From CADEDV01 sp048498035 (GTDB lineage: Bacteria > Bacteroidota > Bacteroidia > Chitinophagales > Chitinophagaceae), in contig JBEHYT010000009.1 in NCBI GenBank assembly GCA_048498035.1, positions 109,364 to 173,363 of the forward strand: 64,000 bases of DNA. Direction: 5' to 3'. Under the pieces are notes generated by a model. The model ran no database searches. It was given only the letters and a program-made list of their open reading frames with translations, and was not told where the DNA came from. Positions within the stretch are counted from its first letter, which is position 1; each line of letters starts with the position of its first letter. The position numbers and the translations under genes were made by a program. Of this stretch, positions 50,909-59,416 are shown in pieces.

Positions 50909-53191
50909 ATGGAACGTTTACACACGCCGGCTTTTTTTAAAACCTTATTTGAATCATCTCCAGCGTTGATCCTGGTATTGAATCCGGCTCTTGACATTGT
51001 AGCGGTAACCGACGCGTTCTTAAACGCCACACTTTCTGATCGTAAGCAAATAATCGGGAAAAATGTACTTGATGTATATGCCATAAACCCCGATCAGTTA
51101 TTTCCGGATGCTGGTGAGCGGCTGCTGCAATCGTTGCAGGAGGTGCTGGCAACAAAAAAAGAACATCACCTGGACGTACTCCGGTATGATGTAAGAGATA
51201 AAGACGGAACTTACCGGGAAAAATTCTGGCGACCTGTAAATACGCCGGTGCTGGATGTTAAAGGAGAGGTGGCATTTATTTTTCACCAGGTAGAAGATCT
51301 TACAGCAGAAGTGCGGCTTCGCCGCGAAGCGGCAATCATCACCAGGCGCTATGAGCAGCAGTTGGAAGCATTAAACCGCGACCTGGAAACACAGGTTCGC
51401 GTGAAAACGGAACAACTCACTGGATTGTTTGACCGGATGAATGATGGATTTATTGCGCTGGATAAAAACTTTTGCTACACGTTTGTAAACCGCAATATAT
51501 GTGAGTTGCTGGGGCAGCAGCCCGAAAACTTACTGGGTCGGAATGTCTGGGATGTTTTTCCGGATGCTGTTGGCTCAGCAACCTACAATGCATTTGTGGC
51601 GGCAATGGAGACACAGCAGCCTGTTGTCAACACTGATTATTATGCCGGTCTTGATCTTTGGCAGGAAAATCATATCTATCCTTCGGCAGAAGGTCTCTCC
51701 GTTTTTATCAGGAATATTTCTGAGCGGCGCAAAGCCGAAGATATGTTGATCGCATCTGAACAGAAATACCGGTACCTGTTTGAGAAAAACCCGGTGCCCA
51801 TGTGGATGATCTCTTTACCGGAACGAAATTTCCTGGCCGTAAACAATGCCGCCGTAGATCTGTACGGCTACAGCCGTGACGAATTTTTGAACATGAATGC
51901 GCGGGATATTCGTCCTACTGAAGATGTGGAACGTTTTGAAAAGCAGACTGCCTTTTTGCAACCAGGAATTTATAGAGCCGGTATTTGGCGGCACCGGAAA
52001 AAAGACGGAACGATCATCCAGGTGGAGATTACGGCGCATGATAATTTTTATGAAGGAAAACCCGCAAGACTTATACTGGCGCAGGATGTAACCGAACGGT
52101 TAAAAGCGGAAGAAGGCTTGCGCCAGAGTGAGGAGATCAATCGCCTGATCATGAGTTCTTCACTCAATGCAATTGTGTGTATGGATACAGATGGCAACAT
52201 CATTTTCTGGAATCCACAGGCAGAGCGTGTCTTTGGTTGGGAGCGCGAAGAAGTTGTGGGTCGGCCGCTCGCGGCTACTATTATCCCGGTGCGGCAAAGA
52301 GATATGATCCGTAAAGGCGTACAACATTACCTGGCCACCGGCAGCGATGCTATCCTGAAACGGCTGATCGAAACAAAGGCTATACATAAAGACGGTCATG
52401 AATTTTTTGTAGAGCTGGCCATCATTCCCGTGCGGGAAAGTGGTAAAGAGTTCTTTTGTTCCTTTATCCAGGATATTACAGAACGGAAAAAAGCGGAAGA
52501 ACAGCTCAGGGATTCTCATGAGCAGCTACGGCAACTGGCTTCGCATCTCCAGGATGTTCGGGAGGAAGAGCAAAAGCGTATTGCGCGGGAAGTGCATGAT
52601 GAGTTGGGACAACAGATCACCGGTCTCAAAATGGATGTGGCCTGGATATGGAAAAAGATTGCAGCGCTGGGCGGTATTGAATCTATTGAAACGAGGCTGA
52701 AAGAAATGGTGGAGTTGCTGGATGCTGCTGTAAAAACAATCAGAAAGATCTCATCGGAATTGCGTCCGGGTATCCTGGATGATATGGGATTGGTAGCCGC
52801 ATTAGAATGGCAGGCACTCGAATTTCAGAAACGCTTCCAAATCCCAATCGAATTTAAAGCGCCCAGCCGGCAGCAGGAACTGGACGCTGCAACTGCCACG
52901 GGACTGTTTCGCCTCTTCCAGGAATCACTCACCAACATTGCGCGTCATTCCGGCGCCACGCATGTGGCAGCGGAAATGGTGATGTCTGATAACGATGTGA
53001 CGCTTATCATTTCAGACAATGGAAAAGGCTTTGACACAGAGGCGCAGCAGGGAAAGAAGACGCTGGGGCTTTTAGGAATGCGGGAACGCGCGCTGATGAT
53101 GAATGGGAAGCTCGTAATTGAAAGCAAGCCCGGTGCCGGTACAACGGTAAAAATTTACGTTCCGATTGCGGAGCCGGTTAAAAGCCCCTGA
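50909..53191 (+). CDS. Multi-PAS sensor histidine kinase (HisKA_3 type), orphan
   Basis: A 760-residue kinase with no clear membrane segment. It has four PAS/PAC modules (about 8-130, 167-275, 285-400, 405-535), each ending in a DITER- or NISER-like PAC end (FIRNISERRKAE, AQDVTERLKAE, IQDITERKKAE). The dimerisation domain is HisKA_3 with the phosphoacceptor His in REVHDELGQQITGLKM near residue 568. A HATPase domain follows (LFQESLTNIARHSGA, DNGKGF, LGLLGMRERA). HisKA_3 kinases usually pair with NarL/LuxR-type regulators, but none is adjacent. The kind of signal (redox, light, small ligand) cannot be told. Confidence 0.94.
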   Translation: MERLHTPAFFKTLFESSPALILVLNPALDIVAVTDAFLNATLSDRKQIIGKNVLDVYAINPDQLFPDAGERLLQSLQEVLATKKEHHLDVLRYDVRDKDGTYREKFWRPVNTPVLDVKGEVAFIFHQVEDLTAEVRLRREAAIITRRYEQQLEALNRDLETQVRVKTEQLTGLFDRMNDGFIALDKNFCYTFVNRNICELLGQQPENLLGRNVWDVFPDAVGSATYNAFVAAMETQQPVVNTDYYAGLDLWQENHIYPSAEGLSVFIRNISERRKAEDMLIASEQKYRYLFEKNPVPMWMISLPERNFLAVNNAAVDLYGYSRDEFLNMNARDIRPTEDVERFEKQTAFLQPGIYRAGIWRHRKKDGTIIQVEITAHDNFYEGKPARLILAQDVTERLKAEEGLRQSEEINRLIMSSSLNAIVCMDTDGNIIFWNPQAERVFGWEREEVVGRPLAATIIPVRQRDMIRKGVQHYLATGSDAILKRLIETKAIHKDGHEFFVELAIIPVRESGKEFFCSFIQDITERKKAEEQLRDSHEQLRQLASHLQDVREEEQKRIAREVHDELGQQITGLKMDVAWIWKKIAALGGIESIETRLKEMVELLDAAVKTIRKISSELRPGILDDMGLVAALEWQALEFQKRFQIPIEFKAPSRQQELDAATATGLFRLFQESLTNIARHSGATHVAAEMVMSDNDVTLIISDNGKGFDTEAQQGKKTLGLLGMRERALMMNGKLVIESKPGAGTTVKIYVPIAEPVKSP

Positions 53192-53204
53192 CGTTATCGA
53201 TCAA

Positions 53205-53561
53205 CTATTGGCGGTCATCTTTCCACACCAGGCGCAGGTGTGTTGCATTTTTAAAATCGGGACAACGCATATCACCTTTACCCGTAAAACCCCCAACCGG
53301 GGCGCAAAGATAATTGCAGGCGCTATCGTAAAGTGGTGAATATTGATCGCAGCAATTAGCGCTAAATAAGTACACTTTACGCCCATTCCATGCATACTCA
53401 TCCACTTGAGCCGGAGGGTTAAACCGGGGCAGCGCTTTTATCGAATCAATTTTTTGCTGAATGCAGGCCGGAACCGGGTCTGAAGAAGATTGGCTTTTAC
53501 CGGAAGTGCTACAGGCCTGTATAACAAGGCAAATAGCAGGAAAGAGCAAAATTAATTTCAT
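53205..53561 (-). CDS. DUF6970-like lipoprotein
   Basis: A 118-residue lipoprotein. The ATG at 53561 (MKLILLFPAICLVIQACSTSG) gives an SPII signal with Cys at 17; the longer frame to 53615 overlaps the obgE promoter region. The mature protein has AWNGRKVYLFSANCCDQYSPLYDSAC and CAPVGGFTGKGD, like DUF6970 proteins of Bacteroidota. Six Cys in the mature part suggest disulfides. Convergent with the PAS kinase, divergent from obgE. Function unknown. Confidence 0.78.
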   Translation of the reverse strand: MKLILLFPAICLVIQACSTSGKSQSSSDPVPACIQQKIDSIKALPRFNPPAQVDEYAWNGRKVYLFSANCCDQYSPLYDSACNYLCAPVGGFTGKGDMRCPDFKNATHLRLVWKDDRQ

Positions 53562-53586
53562 ACGGAAGGTTTGACCAGTTAAAGGA

Positions 53587-53594
53587 TATATTTG
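53587..53594 (+). promoter_or_regulatory. Candidate -7 promoter element (TATATTTG) of obgE
   Basis: TATATTTG fits TAnnTTTG, 23 bp before the TTG start of obgE. A TTG at 53571 is too close (13 bp) to be a normal -33 element. Confidence 0.45.
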
Positions 53595-53604
53595 CAGCAG
53601 AAAG

Positions 53605-53612
53605 CAAAGATA
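53605..53612 (-). promoter_or_regulatory. Candidate -7 promoter element (TATCTTTG) of the DUF6970-like gene
   Basis: TATCTTTG on the minus strand, 43 bp before the lipoprotein start, with TTG 16 bp upstream (53629-53631). It lies between the obgE promoter box and the obgE start, so the two divergent transcripts would overlap. Confidence 0.4.
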
Positions 53613-53617
53613 CACAA

Positions 53618-54619
53618 TTGGAAAAGAGCAATTTTGTTGACCAGATCCGGGTCTTTTGCCGCAGCGGCCATGGTGGTCCCGGTAGCCGCCATTTTATGCG
53701 TAATAAATTTACGGCATTGGGCGGGCCTGACGGTGGTGATGGCGGTCGCGGCGGTCATATCATCCTGAAGGGAAATAAGAATCTCTGGACCCTGCTGCAT
53801 CTTCGTTATTACAAAAATGTGCTGGCAGAAAATGGCGAAGGCGGCAGCAGCAACAATAAAACCGGCCGCTACGGAAAAGATATTATTCTTGAAGTTCCCC
53901 TCGGAACGATCGCCCGTGATGAAGAAACAGGTGAGCAGGAGGCTGAAATATTGGAACACGGACAGGAAATTGTGTGGATGGAGGGCGGTAAAGGCGGTTT
54001 GGGAAATTCGCATTTTGCAACGCCAACCAACCAGGCGCCTGAGTATGCACAACCTGGGCTTCCGGGAGTAGAGGGATGGAAAGTACTGGAATTGAAGGTG
54101 CTGGCCGATGTGGGACTGGTTGGATTTCCCAATGCGGGAAAGTCAACGCTGCTTTCTGTAATTACCGCCGCAAAGCCTAAAATCGCAAATTATGCATTTA
54201 CTACCCTGACGCCTAATCTGGGAATGGTAGAATACCGCGACGGAAAAAGCTTTTGTATTGCCGATTTGCCGGGAATTATTGAAGGCGCTGCGGAAGGCAA
54301 AGGACTGGGCCACCGGTTTTTACGGCATATCGAACGAAATTCGTCGCTGCTATTTTTGATTCCGGCAGACAGCCCGGATCATAAAAAAGAATTTGAGATC
54401 CTGGTAAAAGAACTGGAAGCCTACAACCCGGATCTTCTTCACAAACAATTTATTATCGCTATCAGTAAAAGTGATATGCTGGATGCAGAACTGAAGGCAG
54501 CGATTGAAAAGGAACTGCCGGAGAACGTTCCTCATATTTTTATATCTGCGGTAACGCAACAGGGATTAGTGGAGTTAAAAGATTTACTCTGGAAAGTGCT
54601 GAACCAACCTGCGGACTAG
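53618..54619 (+). CDS. obgE: Obg/CgtA-family GTPase
   Basis: A ribosome-assembly GTPase, 333 residues. Obg domain (FVDQIRVFCRSGHGGPGSRHFMRNK, GGPDGGDGGRGGHI, GKGGLGNSHFAT) at about 6-158, G domain from about 160: G1 GFPNAGKST, G3 DLPGI, and G4 written SKSD where NKxD is usual. The C-terminal OCT domain of longer Obg proteins is absent. The first codon is TTG (53618): no in-frame ATG lies between it and the promoter box, and the protein from TTG (MEKSNFVD) matches the family start exactly. Confidence 0.95.
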   Translation: MEKSNFVDQIRVFCRSGHGGPGSRHFMRNKFTALGGPDGGDGGRGGHIILKGNKNLWTLLHLRYYKNVLAENGEGGSSNNKTGRYGKDIILEVPLGTIARDEETGEQEAEILEHGQEIVWMEGGKGGLGNSHFATPTNQAPEYAQPGLPGVEGWKVLELKVLADVGLVGFPNAGKSTLLSVITAAKPKIANYAFTTLTPNLGMVEYRDGKSFCIADLPGIIEGAAEGKGLGHRFLRHIERNSSLLFLIPADSPDHKKEFEILVKELEAYNPDLLHKQFIIAISKSDMLDAELKAAIEKELPENVPHIFISAVTQQGLVELKDLLWKVLNQPAD

Positions 54620-54716
54620 TGTATACGTCCGACTACCTGTAAAAACTACCGTCTGAAGGGTATATAAAACCACCCTATTCACAAGTTATTTCGTAACCAA
54701 AATAAACCTGATAGGT

Positions 54717-55520
54717 ATGAAACGCGTGTCATTCCTGGCTATTGTATTATTGGCCGCCACCCAACTTTTTGCACAGGCAACATTAAAAAAAGTAATGTCT
54801 CTTGAAATGCCGGAAGGCGAAGGCACGAATGGTGCCAGTGTGGTATGGCATCCGGTACTGAAAAAATATTATGCTGCTTTTGCAGGGAACATAAGCTATC
54901 CGCTGGGTGTTTTTGATGCCAAAGGCAAACGCGTTAGCGAAGACGATCTTGCTACCACTTTTGATGTCCGCGGACTTTGGTATAATCCAAAATCAAAAAA
55001 GATTCAAGCAAACGGCTACGATGAAAGTGGATGGGCAGAATTTAAGCTTAACGCGAAAGGCATTCCGGTGGGTGATGCGGTAGTTATCCGTGAAGGAAGC
55101 AACCAGCCTGAAAAGCAATCAACGGGCGCTTTTAATCCCACGAAAGGTGTGATCTATTTCCTGAATGGAGATATGGAACTGGTTACTTATAACCTGGCTA
55201 CCGGTGAGGAAGGAAATACCACAACACTTCATCTCGGTATCAAAAAAGAAGATAAGGACGAAGAAGATGAAGACAGCGAAATGATGTACGATTATAACGC
55301 GACTACCGTAGTTTATACCGGCATTAACGGCGCAGAAATCGGGATTTTAAATTCGATTGAAAACCAGGTGGAACTCTATAACCTGGCTGATGGTTATATG
55401 ACGAAAACCCTCGCGCTTCCCGAAAATGTAAGTGCACCGGAAGCATTGAACTTTGCATATACCAACGGCATGTATTGGTTTTTCAATATTGAATTGAGAA
55501 CCTGGGAAGGTTATAAATAA
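54717..55520 (+). CDS. Secreted protein of unknown function preceding the patatin gene
   Basis: A 267-residue exported protein (signal MKRVSFLAIVLLAATQLFAQ). It is beta-rich with repeated short motifs (VVWHPVLKKYYAAFAGN, GAFNPTKGVIYFLNGD, LNFAYTNGMYWFFN), suggesting a small propeller. An acidic loop (KKEDKDEEDEDSE) sits near residue 180. It ends 5 bp before the patatin-like gene and is surely cotranscribed with it. No T9SS domain and no known family. Confidence 0.78.
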   Translation: MKRVSFLAIVLLAATQLFAQATLKKVMSLEMPEGEGTNGASVVWHPVLKKYYAAFAGNISYPLGVFDAKGKRVSEDDLATTFDVRGLWYNPKSKKIQANGYDESGWAEFKLNAKGIPVGDAVVIREGSNQPEKQSTGAFNPTKGVIYFLNGDMELVTYNLATGEEGNTTTLHLGIKKEDKDEEDEDSEMMYDYNATTVVYTGINGAEIGILNSIENQVELYNLADGYMTKTLALPENVSAPEALNFAYTNGMYWFFNIELRTWEGYK

Positions 55521-55525
55521 ACTGT

Positions 55526-57880
55526 ATGCAGTTTGCAAGGGAAACCAGGCAACTCCTCACCCACCGTGATGTACTGGTACCTGCCACCTGGCGCTACCTG
55601 ATGCAGGCGGTGTGGCTTTTTTTTCCGCCCATCCTGTTCCTGCTGCTTGCACACTTCTGCTTCTGGCATGTAACGCAGGGAAAAGATCTGATGGTGATTG
55701 CGCTGGAAGAAAAGAATTACCTGGTTTCCCCGGTTTACTTCTGCTTTATCCTCGCGCTGATCTTCTGGGTAATTGTAACCTGGTTCAGCACGCGGTTTGT
55801 AGCCAAAGCAAAAGAATTCCAGGAGCCCGACCGGCACGCGATTTGGAAAATCTTCCTGATCCAAACACCACGGGTGCTCGCTTTTTCATGCATCACTATT
55901 ATACTGCTTGCTTTTTTTCAGCTCGACAATTCCGCATATCCACAGTTGCCAACATGGCTTTGTTATTGCCTGCTGGCACTCAGTTACGGATGGTATTACC
56001 TGATCTATACATTTTGGGAAAAAGCATTGCTACAGCGAAACATGACCAAGAAAAAATGGATCCAGTTTCTAAAAAGCATTCGTTATAGCACATACGTGAT
56101 CCTGGGTTGTTCCATATTAGTGGCAACCATTTTGAAAACATTCTCAAGTCTTATTTTTTTCCTGCTCACGTTGCAGGTGGGGCTGGTACTGCTGCTTATC
56201 CTGAGGCGGGAATTAGACGCTGCGCGAAAAATAGATGAGTTGCCAACGCCAACTTCTTCCAGCGGCATTTCACCACGGTCCTCTACCTGGAAAAAAATCC
56301 GCTATGTAATACGTTTCGAAGAAGACCGGCAATATTTTCGCTTTTTTCAATGGATCAGCGCCAGCGGGGTGGTGGTGTACATTATAGCCATTAATTCGCT
56401 TTCCTTTTCCATCCTGATCGGGAGTTTTCCGTTCCTGTTACTGGCTTTTGGTATCCTGCTGGGAATTGGCAACCTGATTGCGACCGTTTCCGTTTTTGCA
56501 CGCTTCAATTTCCATTTCCTGTTTTTCCTCTTTTCACTTTTACTCGGGAAATTTATTGATCCCCATTTTGTAACGCTGCGCCAAAAGGAGAATCCTGCAA
56601 TATTATTTAGCCAGCGGCAGGATATCCGGGATTATTTAATCAATTGGGTAAATAATCCTGAGCGAAAAAAGATCCTGGCAGATCCTTCCGTAAAAAGGTA
56701 TCCTGTCTACTTCGTTATCGCCAACGGCGGCGCATCACGTTCCGGGTATTGGGTGGCTTCAGTTCTTTCGAAACTACAGGATACCACCGGCGGCAAATTC
56801 TCCAATCACCTTTTCTGCCTGTCTGGCGCCTCCGGCGGAAGTGTAGGCAACTCCACCTTCTTCAACCTCCTTCGCGCAAAAGACAGGCTGTACGCACGCG
56901 ATAGCAGTTCCAATCGCTATTGGAAGGCTGCCACCAATTACCTGGAGTCTGATTTTCTGAGTTATACATTAAGCCGTTTGCTGGGAAGAGATATTTTCCG
57001 GCATATTATACCGTCTTTCCGCAAATATGCGAAAGACAGGGCGGATGCGCTTGCCTATTCGCTTGAAAAAGCACCGGCCGGCAATTGCTTCCTCGCCAAC
57101 TCATTCGCCGATCCGCTCTCGACCATGATTACACAAAAAAGAGACAGCACCTATTCCCTCCCCATACTTTGCATCAATACAACGCGTATGCAAGATGGGA
57201 GCCCGGGCGTAATCAGCAATATCCGGATCGACGACAGCAAAAATAATTTCAACGGCCGGATTGACGTATTAGGCTTGTTAAGAGATGAAGGGAAGAAGAC
57301 CGACGAAGACATGAAACTCAGTTCAGCAGTGGTATTGGGTGCAAGCTTCCCCTACATCAGCCCGGCGGGCAGGATAGACAGTAAACATTGTGACACCTGT
57401 TCCAGCACCACGCATTATTTTGTAGATGGCGGCTATTTTGACAACTCCGGGGCCGGCATTGTGAATGAAATGCTGATAGCCATTCAAACGCTAATACGAA
57501 CTGAACCTGGACTGCTGCCCAATGCAGATAAACTTGATTTCTACGTGCTGCATATTACCAATAACGACTTTAAAGCTTCGCAGCTGCATCGTATCAACCC
57601 ATTCAATAATGATCTGCTCTCTCCCATTCAAACAATACTCGGATCTTATGGCACGCAAACGCTGGTGAACGACCAGCGGCTCCGTAATTTTCTTACAACG
57701 CTTTATAGCGGAGACCCAAGCCACTATATTAATATTGACCTCTACGGTGGTATTTATGATACCCGGTTCTCCATGAACTGGGTCATCTCCGATTTCCAGC
57801 GGAAAAAAATGGATGATCGTCTTTTATCCAACAATGCTTTCAAAAAAGAATGCGACAAAATGAAAGACTGGCACAATTAA
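55526..57880 (+). CDS. Membrane-bound patatin-like phospholipase
   Basis: A 784-residue protein with two halves. Residues about 25-345 hold eight or so membrane segments (AVWLFFPPILFLLLAHFCF, YFCFILALIFWVIVTW, LLVLLLLILRRE and others). About 385-760 is a patatin-like hydrolase: oxyanion region ANGGASRSGYW, nucleophile elbow LSGASGGSVG (GxSxG, Ser near 434) and the catalytic Asp in FVDGGYFDNSGAG near 634. The Ser-Asp dyad is intact, so it should cleave acyl esters, probably phospholipids. Most bacterial patatins are soluble or secreted; a large N-terminal membrane domain is less common. Confidence 0.88.
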   Translation: MQFARETRQLLTHRDVLVPATWRYLMQAVWLFFPPILFLLLAHFCFWHVTQGKDLMVIALEEKNYLVSPVYFCFILALIFWVIVTWFSTRFVAKAKEFQEPDRHAIWKIFLIQTPRVLAFSCITIILLAFFQLDNSAYPQLPTWLCYCLLALSYGWYYLIYTFWEKALLQRNMTKKKWIQFLKSIRYSTYVILGCSILVATILKTFSSLIFFLLTLQVGLVLLLILRRELDAARKIDELPTPTSSSGISPRSSTWKKIRYVIRFEEDRQYFRFFQWISASGVVVYIIAINSLSFSILIGSFPFLLLAFGILLGIGNLIATVSVFARFNFHFLFFLFSLLLGKFIDPHFVTLRQKENPAILFSQRQDIRDYLINWVNNPERKKILADPSVKRYPVYFVIANGGASRSGYWVASVLSKLQDTTGGKFSNHLFCLSGASGGSVGNSTFFNLLRAKDRLYARDSSSNRYWKAATNYLESDFLSYTLSRLLGRDIFRHIIPSFRKYAKDRADALAYSLEKAPAGNCFLANSFADPLSTMITQKRDSTYSLPILCINTTRMQDGSPGVISNIRIDDSKNNFNGRIDVLGLLRDEGKKTDEDMKLSSAVVLGASFPYISPAGRIDSKHCDTCSSTTHYFVDGGYFDNSGAGIVNEMLIAIQTLIRTEPGLLPNADKLDFYVLHITNNDFKASQLHRINPFNNDLLSPIQTILGSYGTQTLVNDQRLRNFLTTLYSGDPSHYINIDLYGGIYDTRFSMNWVISDFQRKKMDDRLLSNNAFKKECDKMKDWHN

Positions 57881-57897
57881 GCCGGGGAACGGGCTGC

Positions 57898-59253
57898 TCA
57901 ATAGGCCCGTCCAACCGTATCACAAGCGGCTTTGATAATTGAGTTTCCATCCATGGCGTCCTGCGATTTTTCCCAAAACATTACCCCTGCAGCAATATCT
58001 TTTGCAAGTTTTGCTTTCCGCTTGGTGGTATAGGTGCCATCATAGTAAATTGTATAATTGGGATGCCCGGAAACCGATACCACGGCAGAGTCAGAAGCCG
58101 GGTTACCGCCCTGGCCGAGAATCGTGTTATAAGTGAGGATGGTGCCGCTTTGCGTAATGCCGGACGGGCGCCCATAGGCGGGAATACCCAATACCGCCTT
58201 GGTGGCAGGCATTCCGCGGGTGGTGAGCCAATAGTTCAGGCAGGTTTGTGCAAGGGCGTAATCACTATGATGTTTATAGGGTACGGATGTGCTGAAATCA
58301 TCATAGGCCATGATGTTAAAGAAATCGACCGAAGGGAATAATTCATTCCGGATCGCATCGCGGATACCGCCTGCATATTTACCGGCTGTAATGGCAGCCG
58401 AAAGATAGTATTTCGCATCACGGTGAAGGGAGTCTGATAATTCTTTCATCAACGTGGTAAAAGTGGCGTCGGTGCCATCACTGGTAGAAGGAAACTCCCA
58501 GTCAACATCCACACCGTCAAAATTGTACTGGCGAACTTTAGCCATTACGTCTTTGATAAAATTGGTGCGACCGGCAGCTGTTGCCGCCATCGCTTTAAAA
58601 TTGGATTTACCATCACCGCTGCCATCATTAATACCTACAAAAATTTTGGACCCGTTATTTCTGGCTTTCGTGATCACCGACGCAAGCGTTGTTGGACTGT
58701 TCACAGTAAGTGTACCAGAACTGTTAACTCCAAAAAAAGCATAGATGACCGCATTGCACATTTTGAACTTCACATCCGGAACGGCCGCGGGGTCACGGTA
58801 CGAAGGGAAATAACCCACGACGTAATAACCAAAACTTGAAGGCGCCGCAATAGAAATAATGGTAAATGAAGTTACCTGGCTGGTACAGCCCGTGGCAGCA
58901 CCACTGCTGTTTTTGGGTACCACGTACCAATAGTAAGTAATATTAGGCGTTGCCGGTGCGGAGTAGGTATAGCTGGTAGTTCCAACGTTTGCCGCCACTA
59001 CGGTAGTTGGTGTAGCGCTGGTACCCAGGTAAACGTCATAAGAAGTTGCGCCTGTTGCTGCTGTCCAGGTTAAAGTAACACTGGTGGTATTAGCCACAAA
59101 AGACCCATTTGCCGGCGCACTGTTACTGGTGCAGCCCGGTGTTGTTGATGGCGGTGGCGTAGGAGGCGTAGGGGTAGAATCTTTCTTTTTACAGGATGAA
59201 ATAACAAATAGCAGGGCGATAGCCATTGCCAGCAGGCGGGCAGGGATTCTCAT
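57898..59253 (-). CDS. GH18-family lipoprotein with FN3-like domain (chitinase-type)
   Basis: A 451-residue surface lipoprotein (SPII lipobox FVISSCKKK). A Thr/Pro linker (TPTPPTPPPSTTPG) and one FN3-like domain (about 45-135) precede the GH18 barrel (about 145-450). The catalytic motif FDGVDVDWEFP (DxxDxDxE, near residue 246) is intact. MAYDDF and MFWEKSQDAM are conserved later strands. It should act on beta-1,4-GlcNAc polymers or N-glycans (chitinase or endo-N-acetylglucosaminidase type). Convergent with the patatin gene, single-gene unit. Confidence 0.92.
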   Translation of the reverse strand: MRIPARLLAMAIALLFVISSCKKKDSTPTPPTPPPSTTPGCTSNSAPANGSFVANTTSVTLTWTAATGATSYDVYLGTSATPTTVVAANVGTTSYTYSAPATPNITYYWYVVPKNSSGAATGCTSQVTSFTIISIAAPSSFGYYVVGYFPSYRDPAAVPDVKFKMCNAVIYAFFGVNSSGTLTVNSPTTLASVITKARNNGSKIFVGINDGSGDGKSNFKAMAATAAGRTNFIKDVMAKVRQYNFDGVDVDWEFPSTSDGTDATFTTLMKELSDSLHRDAKYYLSAAITAGKYAGGIRDAIRNELFPSVDFFNIMAYDDFSTSVPYKHHSDYALAQTCLNYWLTTRGMPATKAVLGIPAYGRPSGITQSGTILTYNTILGQGGNPASDSAVVSVSGHPNYTIYYDGTYTTKRKAKLAKDIAAGVMFWEKSQDAMDGNSIIKAACDTVGRAY

Positions 59254-59367
59254 ATATGTTTGGTTTTCGATGTCAAATTACAGATTTGAAAGGCGCTGGC
59301 ATCCAACGTGAATTAAAAAAAAACCCGCAATAATTAGCAAGTGACCTGCAAATTCCCGCAATGGCTT

Positions 59368-59398
59368 TTGGACACGCCTCTTTTTTCCTGTAGGTTTG
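59368..59398 (+). promoter_or_regulatory. Promoter of the S46 peptidase gene (TTG, 20 bp, TAGGTTTG)
   Basis: TTTTG (TTG at 59368-59370) and TAGGTTTG (59391-59398) with exactly 20 bp between them, matching the Bacteroidota consensus. Start of transcription about 59403, giving a leader of about 14 nt. Confidence 0.75.
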
Positions 59399-59416
59399 TT
59401 ACCTAAATTTTCCAAT

